DNA of 64,000 bases from Sphingomonas panni (GTDB lineage Bacteria; Pseudomonadota; Alphaproteobacteria; Sphingomonadales; Sphingomonadaceae), in contig NZ_JAKREU010000001.1 in NCBI RefSeq assembly GCF_022664435.1, positions 868,001 through 932,000 on the forward strand, in the 5' to 3' direction. Positions 22,470 to 31,300 of this stretch are shown here, piece after piece. The notes below the pieces were generated by a model. The model worked only from the letters and a program-made list of their open reading frames with translations. It was not told where the DNA came from and made no database searches. The translations under genes were made by a program, and so were the position numbers. Within the stretch, counting starts at the first letter, position 1. Each line of letters opens with the position of its first letter.

Positions 22470-23531
22470 ATGAGCCGCGCCGCGCCCGTCCTGTGTTCCG
22501 CAATTGACCTGCCCACTGGTGGCGTCCCCGAATGGGTGCATGTCCTGCCGACGACGGCGCGCACGGTCGACGGGCGCGGTCCCTATCGTATCGACGATGC
22601 CGCCGCGCTGATGTCCGCGTCGCTCCCTGTCGGGGGCAAGCTGGTGCTGGACGAATGCCACGCCACCGACCTCGCGACACCGACCGGCGGCGCGGCACCG
22701 GCGCGCGGGTGGATCGTCGCGCTGCAATCGCGCGACGACGGCATCTGGGGCCGGGTCGAATGGACCGGCACCGGCCGCCAGATGATCGAGGATCGCCAGT
22801 ATCGCGGCGTGTCGCCGGTCATCACGCACCGCAAGGACGGGACCGTCACTGGCATCCTGCGCGCCAGTCTCACCAATACCCCGAACCTGACCGGCATGGT
22901 CAGCCTGCATCACCAAACGGAGAACGACATGGACCTGCGTCAAGCGCTGGCCGAGCTGCTGAAGCTCGGCGGCGACGCGGATGATGCGGCGATCCTCGCC
23001 GCGATCCGCACGAAGATGGGCGACGGGGGCGATGCCGCCGCCGTCGCCCTGCAATCGGCGCTGAAGCCGATCGCACTCGCGGCTGGCCTAGCCGAGGATG
23101 CCGACGCGGCAGCAGTGCTGGCGGGCGTTCAGCAGCTGGCCGGCGGCGACGACAACGTCACCGCGCTACAGTCGGAGATCGTCGGGCTGACCGGCAAGAT
23201 CGCCGCGCTGGAAACCGAGGGTAAGCGCACCGCCGCGACAGCCTTCGTCGACGCCGCAATCGCCGCCGGCCGCGTCGGTGTGCGGGCCGCGCGCGACGAA
23301 TACATCGCGCTCCAGATGGCCGAACCGGCCCGCGCCGGAAAACTGATCGCCGCCATGCCGATCGTCGCGCCGGGCAAGATCGTGAAGGGCGACGCACCCG
23401 AGGGGCAGGAGCAGAACCCGGCGCTGCTCGCCTCCAGGGGCTCCGCTTACCAGAAGAAGCTGGCTGCCGAGGGCCAGGAAATCAGCTTCGCTGCCGCCGT
23501 GCGCGCCGTTTCCGAGGGGAAGGACAAGTGA
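22470..23531 (+). CDS. I: Prohead protease (Mu I-like) with C-terminal scaffold region
   Basis: The protein has 353 residues. The first 150 match the Mu I protease: SAIDLPTGGVPEWVHVLP, GRGPYRIDDAAALM, TPTGGAAPARGWIVALQ, GIWGRVEWTGTGRQMIEDRQYRGVSPV. The rest is the alanine-rich helical scaffold. It removes the scaffold during capsid maturation. I chose the ATG at 22470 because the earlier ATGs at 22434 and 22452 lie inside or next to the promoter element. The second half is probably also made alone from an internal start. Confidence 0.87.
   Translation: MSRAAPVLCSAIDLPTGGVPEWVHVLPTTARTVDGRGPYRIDDAAALMSASLPVGGKLVLDECHATDLATPTGGAAPARGWIVALQSRDDGIWGRVEWTGTGRQMIEDRQYRGVSPVITHRKDGTVTGILRASLTNTPNLTGMVSLHHQTENDMDLRQALAELLKLGGDADDAAILAAIRTKMGDGGDAAAVALQSALKPIALAAGLAEDADAAAVLAGVQQLAGGDDNVTALQSEIVGLTGKIAALETEGKRTAATAFVDAAIAAGRVGVRAARDEYIALQMAEPARAGKLIAAMPIVAPGKIVKGDAPEGQEQNPALLASRGSAYQKKLAAEGQEISFAAAVRAVSEGKDK
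22929..23531 (+). CDS. Z: Internally started scaffold protein (Mu Z-like), nested in the protease gene
   Basis: An in-frame ATG (MDLRQALAELLKLGG) preceded by GGAGA at 5 bases lies exactly at the junction between protease and scaffold. In Mu the scaffold Z is made the same way from an internal start of gene I. The product has 200 residues and is almost all helix. It guides capsid assembly and is then digested. Confidence 0.65.
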   Translation: MDLRQALAELLKLGGDADDAAILAAIRTKMGDGGDAAAVALQSALKPIALAAGLAEDADAAAVLAGVQQLAGGDDNVTALQSEIVGLTGKIAALETEGKRTAATAFVDAAIAAGRVGVRAARDEYIALQMAEPARAGKLIAAMPIVAPGKIVKGDAPEGQEQNPALLASRGSAYQKKLAAEGQEISFAAAVRAVSEGKDK

Positions 23532-23899
23532 TCCGGGGTCTGACCCGCAGCTACGAGGCTATTGCCTCGATCGCCGCGTACCGCATCGTTGCGTTCGGCG
23601 ACGCCGCAAACAACAACAAGATCGTTACCGCTTCGGCGGCCACCCAGCCGTTGGCGGGCACCACCGGCCAGTTGGGTGGTCCCGCTGGCGCGATGGTCGA
23701 CGTCGCCAAGGAAGCGATCCCGCAGGTTCAGCTGGGCGGCCCGGTCGGTGCCGGCGACCCTCTGACCTCCAACGCAGTTGGCAAGGCAATCAAGGCGACG
23801 GTCGCCGGTCAGCGGATCATCGGCTTCGCCGAACAGCCCGGCGTCGCCGACGACATCATCGATTATATCAGCGCGCCCGGCGTGCTTGGGGGAGTGTAA
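23528..23899 (+). CDS. Capsid decoration protein, DUF2190-like
   Basis: The protein has 123 residues and a GTG start overlapping the protease stop. It is mainly beta: RSYEAIASIAAYRIVAFGDA, GGPAGAMVDV, VQLGGPVGAGDPLTS and AGQRIIGFAE. Proteins of this type coat the capsid of siphoviruses. Its whole length is about half identical (by eye, no gaps needed in the first 100 residues) to the N-terminus of the fibre protein at 38197, which suggests that protein can sit on the same capsid sites. Confidence 0.82.
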   Translation: MIRGLTRSYEAIASIAAYRIVAFGDAANNNKIVTASAATQPLAGTTGQLGGPAGAMVDVAKEAIPQVQLGGPVGAGDPLTSNAVGKAIKATVAGQRIIGFAEQPGVADDIIDYISAPGVLGGV

Positions 23900-23901
23900 C
23901 C

Positions 23902-24873
23902 ATGGAACGTCCTTTCGTCGTCGATCCCGTCCTTACCGGGATCGCGATCGGCTATCGCAACGCCGCGAACAGTTACATCGCCGACGAGGCGCTGCCCCGC
24001 GTCCCGGTCACCGGTGAGAAGTTCAAGTGGACCGAATACCCCATTTCGGAGTCGTTCAACGTCCCCGATGGACGGGTCGGTCGCACCGGACAGGTTCCGC
24101 AGCTGGAGTTCGGCGGGTTCGAGCGCACCGCGTCCGTCGAGGATTACGGTTTCGACGCGCCGATCCCCAACAGCGATATCGAGGCCGCGCAAAAGGCCCG
24201 AGAGGCAGGCCTGTCGAACCACGATCCCGAGGGCCATGCGGTGATGAGCATCACCGACACCCTCGCCAACATCCGTGAGTTGCGGGTGGCGGCGATCATG
24301 CACAGCCCGGCGACCTATGCACCGACCCGCCGCGTCCAGTTGACCGCCAGCACCGCGCGGTTCGACGACTATGCCAACTCCGACCCGATCGGCGTGCTGA
24401 AGGCGGCGTTCGACGCAACGCTGGTCAAGCGGCCGAACCAGGCGGCGATGGGCCGTGCCCTGTGGAGCAAGCTCAGCTCGCACCCCAAGCTGGTGAACGC
24501 CGTGAAGGGGAACTTGACGAACCAAGGCGTCATCACACCCGAACAGTTCGTTGAGCTGTTCTCGGGCGAAGGGCTCAAGAAGCTGCTGATCGGCGACGCT
24601 TGGTTCAACGCGGCGCGGCCGGGCCAACCGGCGTTGCTGCGTCGGGCCTGGGGCAACCATATCTCGCTGGCCCATATCGATCCGATCGCAACGCCGGAGT
24701 CCGGCGGCATCACGTTCGGTATGACCGCCCAGTACGGCACCAAGATCGCCGGCCGGATCGAGGATCAGGACGTCGGCCTGACCGGCGGTATCCGCATCCG
24801 CACCGGTGAGCGGGTCAAGGAACTGGTGGTCGCGCAGGACGTCGGCTTCCTGATCCAGGACGCTATGTTGTGA
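23902..24873 (+). CDS. Major capsid protein
   Basis: The protein has 323 residues and follows the decoration protein, as in transposable siphoviruses. MERPFVVDPVLTGIAIGYRN, YIADEALPRVPV and KFKWTEYPISESF are typical of a capsid family with HK97-type fold (major capsid of the B3/D3112 kind), and the C-terminus (VVAQDVGFLIQDAML) fits. No cleavage site is obvious. It is the most abundant structural protein expected. Confidence 0.88.
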   Translation: MERPFVVDPVLTGIAIGYRNAANSYIADEALPRVPVTGEKFKWTEYPISESFNVPDGRVGRTGQVPQLEFGGFERTASVEDYGFDAPIPNSDIEAAQKAREAGLSNHDPEGHAVMSITDTLANIRELRVAAIMHSPATYAPTRRVQLTASTARFDDYANSDPIGVLKAAFDATLVKRPNQAAMGRALWSKLSSHPKLVNAVKGNLTNQGVITPEQFVELFSGEGLKKLLIGDAWFNAARPGQPALLRRAWGNHISLAHIDPIATPESGGITFGMTAQYGTKIAGRIEDQDVGLTGGIRIRTGERVKELVVAQDVGFLIQDAML

Positions 24874-25649
24874 CGCGGGCCGATAGCAACCGGCGCGGTC
24901 GCCGCACCACCGCCACCGGAGCCGCGATCGTCGCGGCAGCCGAGATCGCGGTCGAGGCCGATGCAGCCGCGACAACGCGCGAAGCCGAGGCGGCGACGCC
25001 GGACACCGCCGCCGGTGCGGCGGTCGTCGCGGCGGCCGAAGTCGCCGGGGAAGTCGCTGCTGGAGAAGCCGAGGCGTCGGCCGAGCGTGTCGCGGAAGCG
25101 ATCACGCCGGCCGACCCGGTGGTCGCGATCGATGCCGCGTCCGTTGTCGCCCCGGCGGTCGAGCCGTCGCCTTCGCCCGTGGCACCCGCCCCGATCGATC
25201 CCTTTCCTACTCGAAAGCACGATATGTCGAATCAGGAACAATCGCCCGCCAACGTATCCGGCACGGAAGAAGGCATCGACCTGTTGTCGGGGGCATTCTC
25301 CGTCACCGACATCGCCACGGCGCTGCGGCGTGCCCAGCTGGCTGATCCGGACCAGGTTGCGCTGCTGCGGGAAGCTCTCGCGGCGATCGGCCCCGCCGAC
25401 GCGGCCCCGATCCACGCACCAGAGCCGGCCACGCCCGGCCTGGACGGCCTGTTTGGCAACGTGTCGTACGGCCGGACGGCAACCGCGCCGCTGGGAAGCG
25501 TTCGTCGTTTCCGCTTGGTCAGCCCCATCATCGACGGTGACGGCGGCGTGCCGGCCGGTGAATGGGTGAAGGCCGACCGCGACTATCACGCGCTGCTCCT
25601 CGCTGGCCTGTCGGTCGACGTCGACTGGGACGGGGGCTTGCCCCTGTGA
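24870..25649 (+). CDS. Hypothetical head protein with long Ala/Glu-rich N-terminus
   Basis: The protein has 259 residues and a GTG start overlapping the capsid stop. Residues 10-110 are a low-complexity stretch of Ala, Glu, Val and Pro. The rest is a compact domain (ISV-like end: RRFRLVSPIIDGDGGVPAGE, DYHALLLAGLSVDV). A second ATG at 25224 (MSNQEQSPANV) could start this domain alone. It occupies the place of Mu gp35. A linking or decoration role is possible but not shown. Confidence 0.65.
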   Translation: MTRADSNRRGRRTTATGAAIVAAAEIAVEADAAATTREAEAATPDTAAGAAVVAAAEVAGEVAAGEAEASAERVAEAITPADPVVAIDAASVVAPAVEPSPSPVAPAPIDPFPTRKHDMSNQEQSPANVSGTEEGIDLLSGAFSVTDIATALRRAQLADPDQVALLREALAAIGPADAAPIHAPEPATPGLDGLFGNVSYGRTATAPLGSVRRFRLVSPIIDGDGGVPAGEWVKADRDYHALLLAGLSVDVDWDGGLPL

Positions 25650-26074
25650 CCTATGCCACGCCGGCCGACCTGACCGAGCGGTACGGGATGGACCTGTTGG
25701 TCCAGCTCGCCGATCGCGGCAGCGTGCCGACCGGCGTGGCAGATTCTGTCGTCGTCACCAAGGCGCTGACCGGCGCGGACGCGACGATCGATGCGGCGCT
25801 GTCCGTCCGGTACAGCCTACCGCTGGCGAGCGTGCCGGAAGTCGTCGTCGACATCGCGCTGGCGATCGCGATCTACAAGCTACACCGGTTCGAAGCGTCC
25901 AAGAAGATCGAGGACGAGTACGCCCAGGCGCTCAAGGACCTCGACGCTATCGCGGCCGGTCGGCGCAAGCTGGACGTCGCCGGGATCGAGCCGAAGACCA
26001 GCGGCTCGGGCGGCGTGGTCACCAATGACCGGCCGCGCGACATGACGCCCGACAACCTGCGCGGCTTCGTCTGA
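25646..26074 (+). CDS. DUF1320 protein (Mu gp36-like), head-tail connection
   Basis: The protein has 142 residues and a GTG start. TYATPADLTERYGMDLLVQL, ADATIDAALSVRYSLPL, VVVDIALAIAIYKLHR and RKLDVAG match the DUF1320 family, which has an adaptor-like helical fold as in head-tail connectors. It lies between head and tail genes, as expected. Confidence 0.87.
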   Translation: MTYATPADLTERYGMDLLVQLADRGSVPTGVADSVVVTKALTGADATIDAALSVRYSLPLASVPEVVVDIALAIAIYKLHRFEASKKIEDEYAQALKDLDAIAAGRRKLDVAGIEPKTSGSGGVVTNDRPRDMTPDNLRGFV

Positions 26075-26505
26075 TGCTGGGACGGTTGGCGGAGCTGGTC
26101 GGGGGCGTGGCGGGCCTGAAAGGGCGCGTGCACAGCGCGGCGAAGCTGGCGCAGCTGCGGCAGCAAGGCCAGCTCTTGCAGGTCTGCCCGGCGGCGTTCG
26201 TCCTGCCGACCGGCCTGCGCGCCGGGCGACCGGATGCCGCCGCCGGCCTGTTCCGCCAGCCGGTTGAATGGTTCGAATCGGTGGTTCTGGCGGTGCGTGC
26301 TGCCGGCGACGCCACCGGTGCCGCCGCGCTGACGCAGATCGAGCCGCTTATCATTGCCACGATCGAAGCCGTCGCCGGTGTCGAGCATCCCGACCGTATC
26401 GGCACATACGCGCTGGCGAGCGGGGACCTGCTGTCCCTCGATGCCGGCCTTCTCATCTACCAGCTCGATTTCACGATCGACGATCAATTGAGGATCGCAC
26501 GTTGA
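26074..26505 (+). CDS. Mu gp37-like protein, probable tail terminator
   Basis: The protein has 143 residues. The pattern ...LLQVCPAAFVLPTG..., ESVVLAVRAAGDATGAAA, HPDRIGTYALASGDLLSLDAG and LIYQLDFTIDDQLR matches the gp37 group, which has a tail terminator-like fold. It ends tail tube growth and joins the head. It overlaps the gene before by TGATG. Confidence 0.78.
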   Translation: MLGRLAELVGGVAGLKGRVHSAAKLAQLRQQGQLLQVCPAAFVLPTGLRAGRPDAAAGLFRQPVEWFESVVLAVRAAGDATGAAALTQIEPLIIATIEAVAGVEHPDRIGTYALASGDLLSLDAGLLIYQLDFTIDDQLRIAR

Positions 26506-26684
26506 CCCGCAAATCCACCACGTCACCCGCGCCTGCGGACGCTGCCGTCAAACTGGCGGTGCCCGCAACCGGCGGCAGTTTCGAGCGCCAGCCGGATGGC
26601 TCGCTGAAGCGCCTAAACGACATCGTCGAGGATGTTGCCGAACCGGCTGACGGCCAGCCGGCCGACGAAGGAAAGGACGCGTAA
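26502..26684 (+). CDS. 60-residue small tail-region protein
   Basis: The TTG start overlaps the preceding stop, and the stop abuts the tail tube ATG. The product (TRKSTTSPAPADAAVKLAVP...DGQPADEGKDA) is polar and acidic at the C-terminus and resembles short DUF2635-type tail genes at this place only in position and size. Confidence 0.55.
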   Translation: MTRKSTTSPAPADAAVKLAVPATGGSFERQPDGSLKRLNDIVEDVAEPADGQPADEGKDA

Positions 26685-27650
26685 ATGGCTATTCAGAAGC
26701 CGATTTCGTGGGCGTCGAAGATCATCTTGGTAAAGCCCGAGGCACTCAACGCCTATGGCGTCGACGTCAATCCGACCGGTGCCGCGAACGCAATGCTGCT
26801 GACCGACGTGACCTTCCAACCGATGGTTGCGGATGGCGTCAGTCGCAACCTCGACCGCGCGAAAATGGGCGCGCAGGAAGAGGTCCCGACCGGGCTGCGC
26901 GCGACCCTGTCCGGCCAGTTCGAGATGGTCGGGTCGGGCACGCTCGGGGTCGCGCCGGCATGGTCGCCGATCATGCGCGCGCTGGGCGTGGTCGAGGTTA
27001 TCACCCCCAACACGAATGGCGACGGCAAGGTCGAATATCATCCGGTCAGCGACGATCACGAAAGCGCGTGCTGCTACATCCAGATTGGCATGACGCTGCA
27101 CAAGCTGCTGGGCGGGCGCGGCACCGGGCAGGTATCGATGAACGCGCAGGGTATCCCGGTCTGCCGGTTCACCCTCACGTTCCTGTTCACCCAGCCGGTC
27201 GAAGCGGCACGGCCGACCGTCGACCAGTCGAAGTGGCAGAAGCCCGAGGTGGTCACCGCGCGCAACACGCCTGTGTTCAAGATTGCCGGCCTCGACTTCG
27301 CGATGCGCAGCTACACGCTCGACCTCGCGTGCGACGTCCAGCCGCGGATGCTGGTCGGCGTCGAGCGCATCCTGATCGTCGACCGCAACGAAACGCTCGC
27401 CTGCACCGTCGAGGCGGTCCCGGTCACCTATTACAATCCGTACCAACGGGCTGAACAGCTGACCCCGACGACGGTGTCGATCGAGCATGGGAAGATCGAG
27501 GGCCGGCGCGTGAAGATCGATGTGACCAACGGGTCGCAGAAGTCGCCCGGCTCGATCGAGAACCAGCAGAAGGTCGCCGAATGGCCGCTGATGTTCTCCG
27601 TCCTGCCCGGCGCGGCCGGCGACGATCAGTGGAAAATCACCCTTACCTGA
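26685..27650 (+). CDS. Tail tube protein
   Basis: The protein has 321 residues. Its repetitive beta content (TDVTFQPMVADGVSRNLDRA, VPTGLRATLSGQFEMVGSG, GVAPAWSPIMRALG, GRGTGQVSMNAQGIPVCRFT) matches siphovirus tail tube proteins of the D3112/B3 type, which can have two fused tube domains. No sheath gene precedes it, which is the main reason to call the tail non-contractile. Confidence 0.82.
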   Translation: MAIQKPISWASKIILVKPEALNAYGVDVNPTGAANAMLLTDVTFQPMVADGVSRNLDRAKMGAQEEVPTGLRATLSGQFEMVGSGTLGVAPAWSPIMRALGVVEVITPNTNGDGKVEYHPVSDDHESACCYIQIGMTLHKLLGGRGTGQVSMNAQGIPVCRFTLTFLFTQPVEAARPTVDQSKWQKPEVVTARNTPVFKIAGLDFAMRSYTLDLACDVQPRMLVGVERILIVDRNETLACTVEAVPVTYYNPYQRAEQLTPTTVSIEHGKIEGRRVKIDVTNGSQKSPGSIENQQKVAEWPLMFSVLPGAAGDDQWKITLT

Positions 27651-27665
27651 CCTGAAGGACCTGCA

Positions 27666-27995
27666 ATGTTCGTCGCTGACCCCAACCCGACCTTCACACA
27701 CGAAGTTACCGCCCGCGTCCCCGTCAACGGCGGTTACGAGGAACAGAAGTTCAAGGTGACCTACCGCGTCCTGACCGACGAGCAACTGGGCGCATTCGAC
27801 CTGAACGACAACGGGTCGGCCGCCGCCTTCCTGCGCCAGGCTGTGACGGGCCTGGATGACATCGCGGGGGCAGACAAAAAGGCGCTGCCGTATTCGGACA
27901 ACCTTCGCGACCAGATCATCGGTCTGCCCTATGCGCGCGTCCCAATGGTCCGCGGCTATTTCGAAGCCGTCTATCCGGCCCGCCTGGGAAACTGA
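27666..27995 (+). CDS. Tail assembly chaperone, short form (lambda G-like)
   Basis: The protein has 109 residues (MFVADPNPTFTHEVTARVPV...). Its position between tail tube and tape measure is that of the tail chaperone. The frame ends at a TGA right after a GGGAAAC slippery heptamer, and the following frame has no ribosome site and runs on in the -1 frame. Both forms would bind the tape measure protein during tail assembly and not remain in the virion. Confidence 0.8.
   Translation: MFVADPNPTFTHEVTARVPVNGGYEEQKFKVTYRVLTDEQLGAFDLNDNGSAAAFLRQAVTGLDDIAGADKKALPYSDNLRDQIIGLPYARVPMVRGYFEAVYPARLGN
27986..27992 (+). promoter_or_regulatory. -1 programmed frameshift site GGGAAAC
   Basis: In the zero frame the codons are CTG GGA AAC TGA. 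The heptamer G-GGA-AAC has the X-XXY-YYZ form and lies directly before the stop, and slipping by -1 gives GGG AAA CTG AAG, which opens the downstream frame. This is the arrangement of lambda G-GT. Confidence 0.75.
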
Positions 27996-28342
27996 AGGTC
28001 GCCGCCACCCACTGGGCAGGCGGCGGTCCCGCTGACCTGTCCAGTGCGGCCGACGATGCCGCCGCGATGGGACTGGACGTGGTGGCGGCGGCGATCGCCG
28101 AGACAAAACCGAAGGGGTTCGCGGTTTGGGCGGCGAACATGGTCATCGTCGACGCCTTCGCCGCCGTATCGACGCAGTGGCGGACGGTCTCGATCCCCGA
28201 TGGCATCTACTGGGTAGGATTGGATTACGTGGGCGCAAAGGTCGGCCTCGACAACCAGGACATCACGCTGACGCATCGCCAGTGGGGCGAGCTGCGCGTG
28301 ATGGAGCGCGCCGCCCTTCGCCAGCTGAACACCGGCGGCTGA
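27986..28342 (+). CDS. Tail assembly chaperone extension (lambda T-like), made by -1 frameshift
   Basis: This frame is open from the slippery site to 28342 (about 118 residues: KVAATHWAGGGPADLSSAAD...). It has no start codon with a ribosome site near its beginning; the first ATG (28067) would remove a third of it. It is therefore probably translated only as a fusion to the 27666 product, giving about 225 residues. The T part contacts the tape measure in lambda. Confidence 0.75.
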   Translation, partial: GKLKVAATHWAGGGPADLSSAADDAAAMGLDVVAAAIAETKPKGFAVWAANMVIVDAFAAVSTQWRTVSIPDGIYWVGLDYVGAKVGLDNQDITLTHRQWGELRVMERAALRQLNTGG

Positions 28343-28343
28343 C

Positions 28344-31300
28344 ATGACGCTGAAGACGTCCCTATTGGTCACCGGCGATTCGAGCGTTGCCCAGGCAGCG
28401 GTCGAGGAACTGGCGGGTGAAGTCCGCAAGCTGACCACGGCGTCGGAAGCGGCTGTTGCCGGTGCCAAGAAGCAAGCCGCCGCCCAGTCGGATGCAACCG
28501 CCAGCGCGCGTGCCCAGGCGACTGCCCAGCGGGATGCTGGTAGCGGCGCTAGCGAGCTGGCGCGCGGAATGCAGGCGGCAGCCACTACCACCGACAATCT
28601 TGCGCAGGAAGCACGGGAGGCGACCGCCGCGTGCGGGGGGCTGGCGGAAGCACAGCGCCGGGTTTCGCAGGCGAGCCGGGACAACACGAAGGCCGCCAAC
28701 GACAACGTCCGTTCGGCCGGCCAGATAAAGGCTGGCTATCAGCAGGTGGGGCAGCAGCTCCAGGACGTAGGCATCATGGCGATGATGTCGCAGGGCAAGT
28801 TTTCGGACTTCGCCCGCATTGCCGCGTTCCAGGGCGGATCGTTGGCGGCGGCGATCGACATGATCGGCGTGAAGGGTGCCGGCGGTCGGTTGGCGGCATT
28901 TTTCGCGGGGCCGTGGGGCGCTGTCATCCTCACTGGCACGGCCGTCTTGGCGCCGATGATCGAGAAGCTGTTGGAGACTGGTTCCGCAGCGGACGAAGCG
29001 CGGGAGCGGATGGAACAGGCTGCCGGCGCGGCCGATACCTTTGGTGCAGCGCAGTCGCTTTTGGCGAAGGTCATCGACACGACGACAGGCAAGCTGAAAA
29101 CCCAGAATGCTACGCTGGTTCAGCAAATCCGGTTGGCTGCGCAGCTCAATATCCAGCAGGCCGCCAAGGAACAGAAAACCGCCAGCCAGGCGCTGGGTAA
29201 GATTGCCGAACCCTCCTTGGGCGACGTGCTTGGCGCGGTCGGTGAAAACCTTTCGGGCTTCGCCGCCGGTCGTCGGTCTGGTGAAGGTGGTCGCGCGCTC
29301 ACCCAGCGTCTGCAACCGCTGAAGGATGCGGTCGCCGACTATCAACGCTTCATTGGAACCATCAAGGACCCAACGGCACTGTCGGCCAGCGAGCAAACGG
29401 CGGTACAGCGTGGCACGGATGCGATCCTGAACCGCATCACGCGACTGGGACAGGCCGGCAAACTCGCTGGCAAGGACATCATCGACGCGAAGCAGGCGGT
29501 CCTGTCGCTTGCCACGACCGTCGATGCGCAGATCGCCAACCAGGCGGTGGTCGACGCCATCGATGGAAAGGCAATTGATGCGCGGCTGAAGCCGTACGAG
29601 CGGCCCGACAAGCCACGGAAACCGACGAAACCAGCGTCGACTGCTGCGCGTGACGAGTTCGGCCGGGACGCTGCCGACAAGCTGGCGGGCATCGTCGGCC
29701 AGTTCGATGGCGCACCCGACATCATCGAGAAGACGAACGCGAAGGTTCGTGAACTCGACGACCTGATCGAGGACCTAGGCCGTCGCAAACCGCCGAACTT
29801 CGCGGCGTTGATCGCCCAGGCAGAGGAAGCGAAGACGACGGTTCGGGTCGGGTTGATCGGGACGATCGCCGAGGCGTTCGACCGGCCGAAGACACTCGCC
29901 GATCGCGCCGGACTGGCACTGGCCGACCTCGACGCTGTCATCACTGACCTGTCGGCGCGCCAGCCGGTTGACTGGCAGAAGGCCGTCGCGGCGGCCAATG
30001 CGGCGAAGGGTTCGATCGCCGACGCACTTAACCGGCCGTTAGAGGAATACCTTCAGCAGGCCGACGAAGCGAGCCGCATCACTGGCGCGCTGATCGAGGG
30101 ACGCGGGCAGGAGGCCGAAGCCCTCCGCATCATCCTTCAGCTGGAACGCGAACGTGGCCCGTTGTCGGAAGCGCAGGCGGCACGCGTCCGCGACAGCGTC
30201 GCCGCACGACGTGAAGAGGCGGCGGCGCTTGAACGTGTGCGCCGGTCGCAGCTGATCTACCTCGACGGCGCGCGGGAAGTTCGCGATGCGATCGACGACG
30301 CTACCCAGGCGTGGGTGCGCGGCGACCTCCGCACGTTTCTCCAGACGCCGGCCAAGCTGGTCGACAGTTTCGCCCAATTGCGCGGCCGCGAACTGTTCGA
30401 GGGGTTGTTCGGCGAAGGGTTTGCCGACCTCGAACGCGCCCTTACCGAAGGCCCGGCCGAAAAGGCTGCGCGCGCGATGGCGGGTGAACTCGACAATGCG
30501 GGCGATGCGGCAGCGGACATGACTGGTGCGCTGGATCGTGCGGCCCCGGCGATCGACGCGTTTGTTCGATCAGTGTCGAGCGGTGCGCCCGGCGGCAGCG
30601 CAGCCAACGCGGTTGCGCAAGCGCAGCCCGCGATCGACGCGTACATAGCCGCGCGTTTCGGGAAGACTGCAACTGGCGGCACGGACGAAATCGTGGTCGA
30701 AGGTCAGCGGCGCAGTGCACCCCGCATGTCGACCGAACAGCTGTTTACCAACGCGTTGACGAAGGCGTCGTCAACCGTCGCCGGGCTGTTCACATCGAAG
30801 GATAATGCCGGCCGTATCGGCGCGATCATTGGCGACAAGGCCACCACCGCGATCAAGGGCGCGGCGGACGGTGCCGCCGTCGCTGGCGTCGCAGGCTTCC
30901 TCGGCATCAAGATGTCGGGTGCCGGATCGCAGATCGGTGGCGCACTGGGGTCGCTGACCGGCATTCCTGGTGCGTCGATCGTCGGGTCGATCCTGGGGGG
31001 GCTGATTGGCAACGAGTTCAAGGGGCCGACACGGTCCGGATATGCGGCGATCGGCACCGATGCGGGCGGATCGGCATTCTCAACCGTCAGCGGGGGCAAG
31101 AACAGCGAGGGTCGGCGTACCGAAGCGGTCGGTTACGGCAACACGATCATGGACCGGCTGGGCCAGATCGCGGGTAGCTTGGGCGGCACGCTGGCCGGCG
31201 GCTTGAACCTAGGCACGATCGGCACCCAGGGCGACAAGTACGTGTTCGATCGCGATGGTGCCGGTTCGGCCGAGGGCATCAAGGTCGACTCGCTTCAGGA

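Noticed and set aside
26685..27650. Contractile sheath (Mu L) as identity of this tail gene
   Set aside because: The sequence fits a tail tube protein, no second tail structural gene follows, and the G/G-T and tape measure order is that of siphoviruses.
28067..28342. Independent gene starting at the ATG at 28067
   Set aside because: The frame is open from the slippery heptamer onward and lacks a ribosome site at 28067; a -1 frameshift product explains it better.
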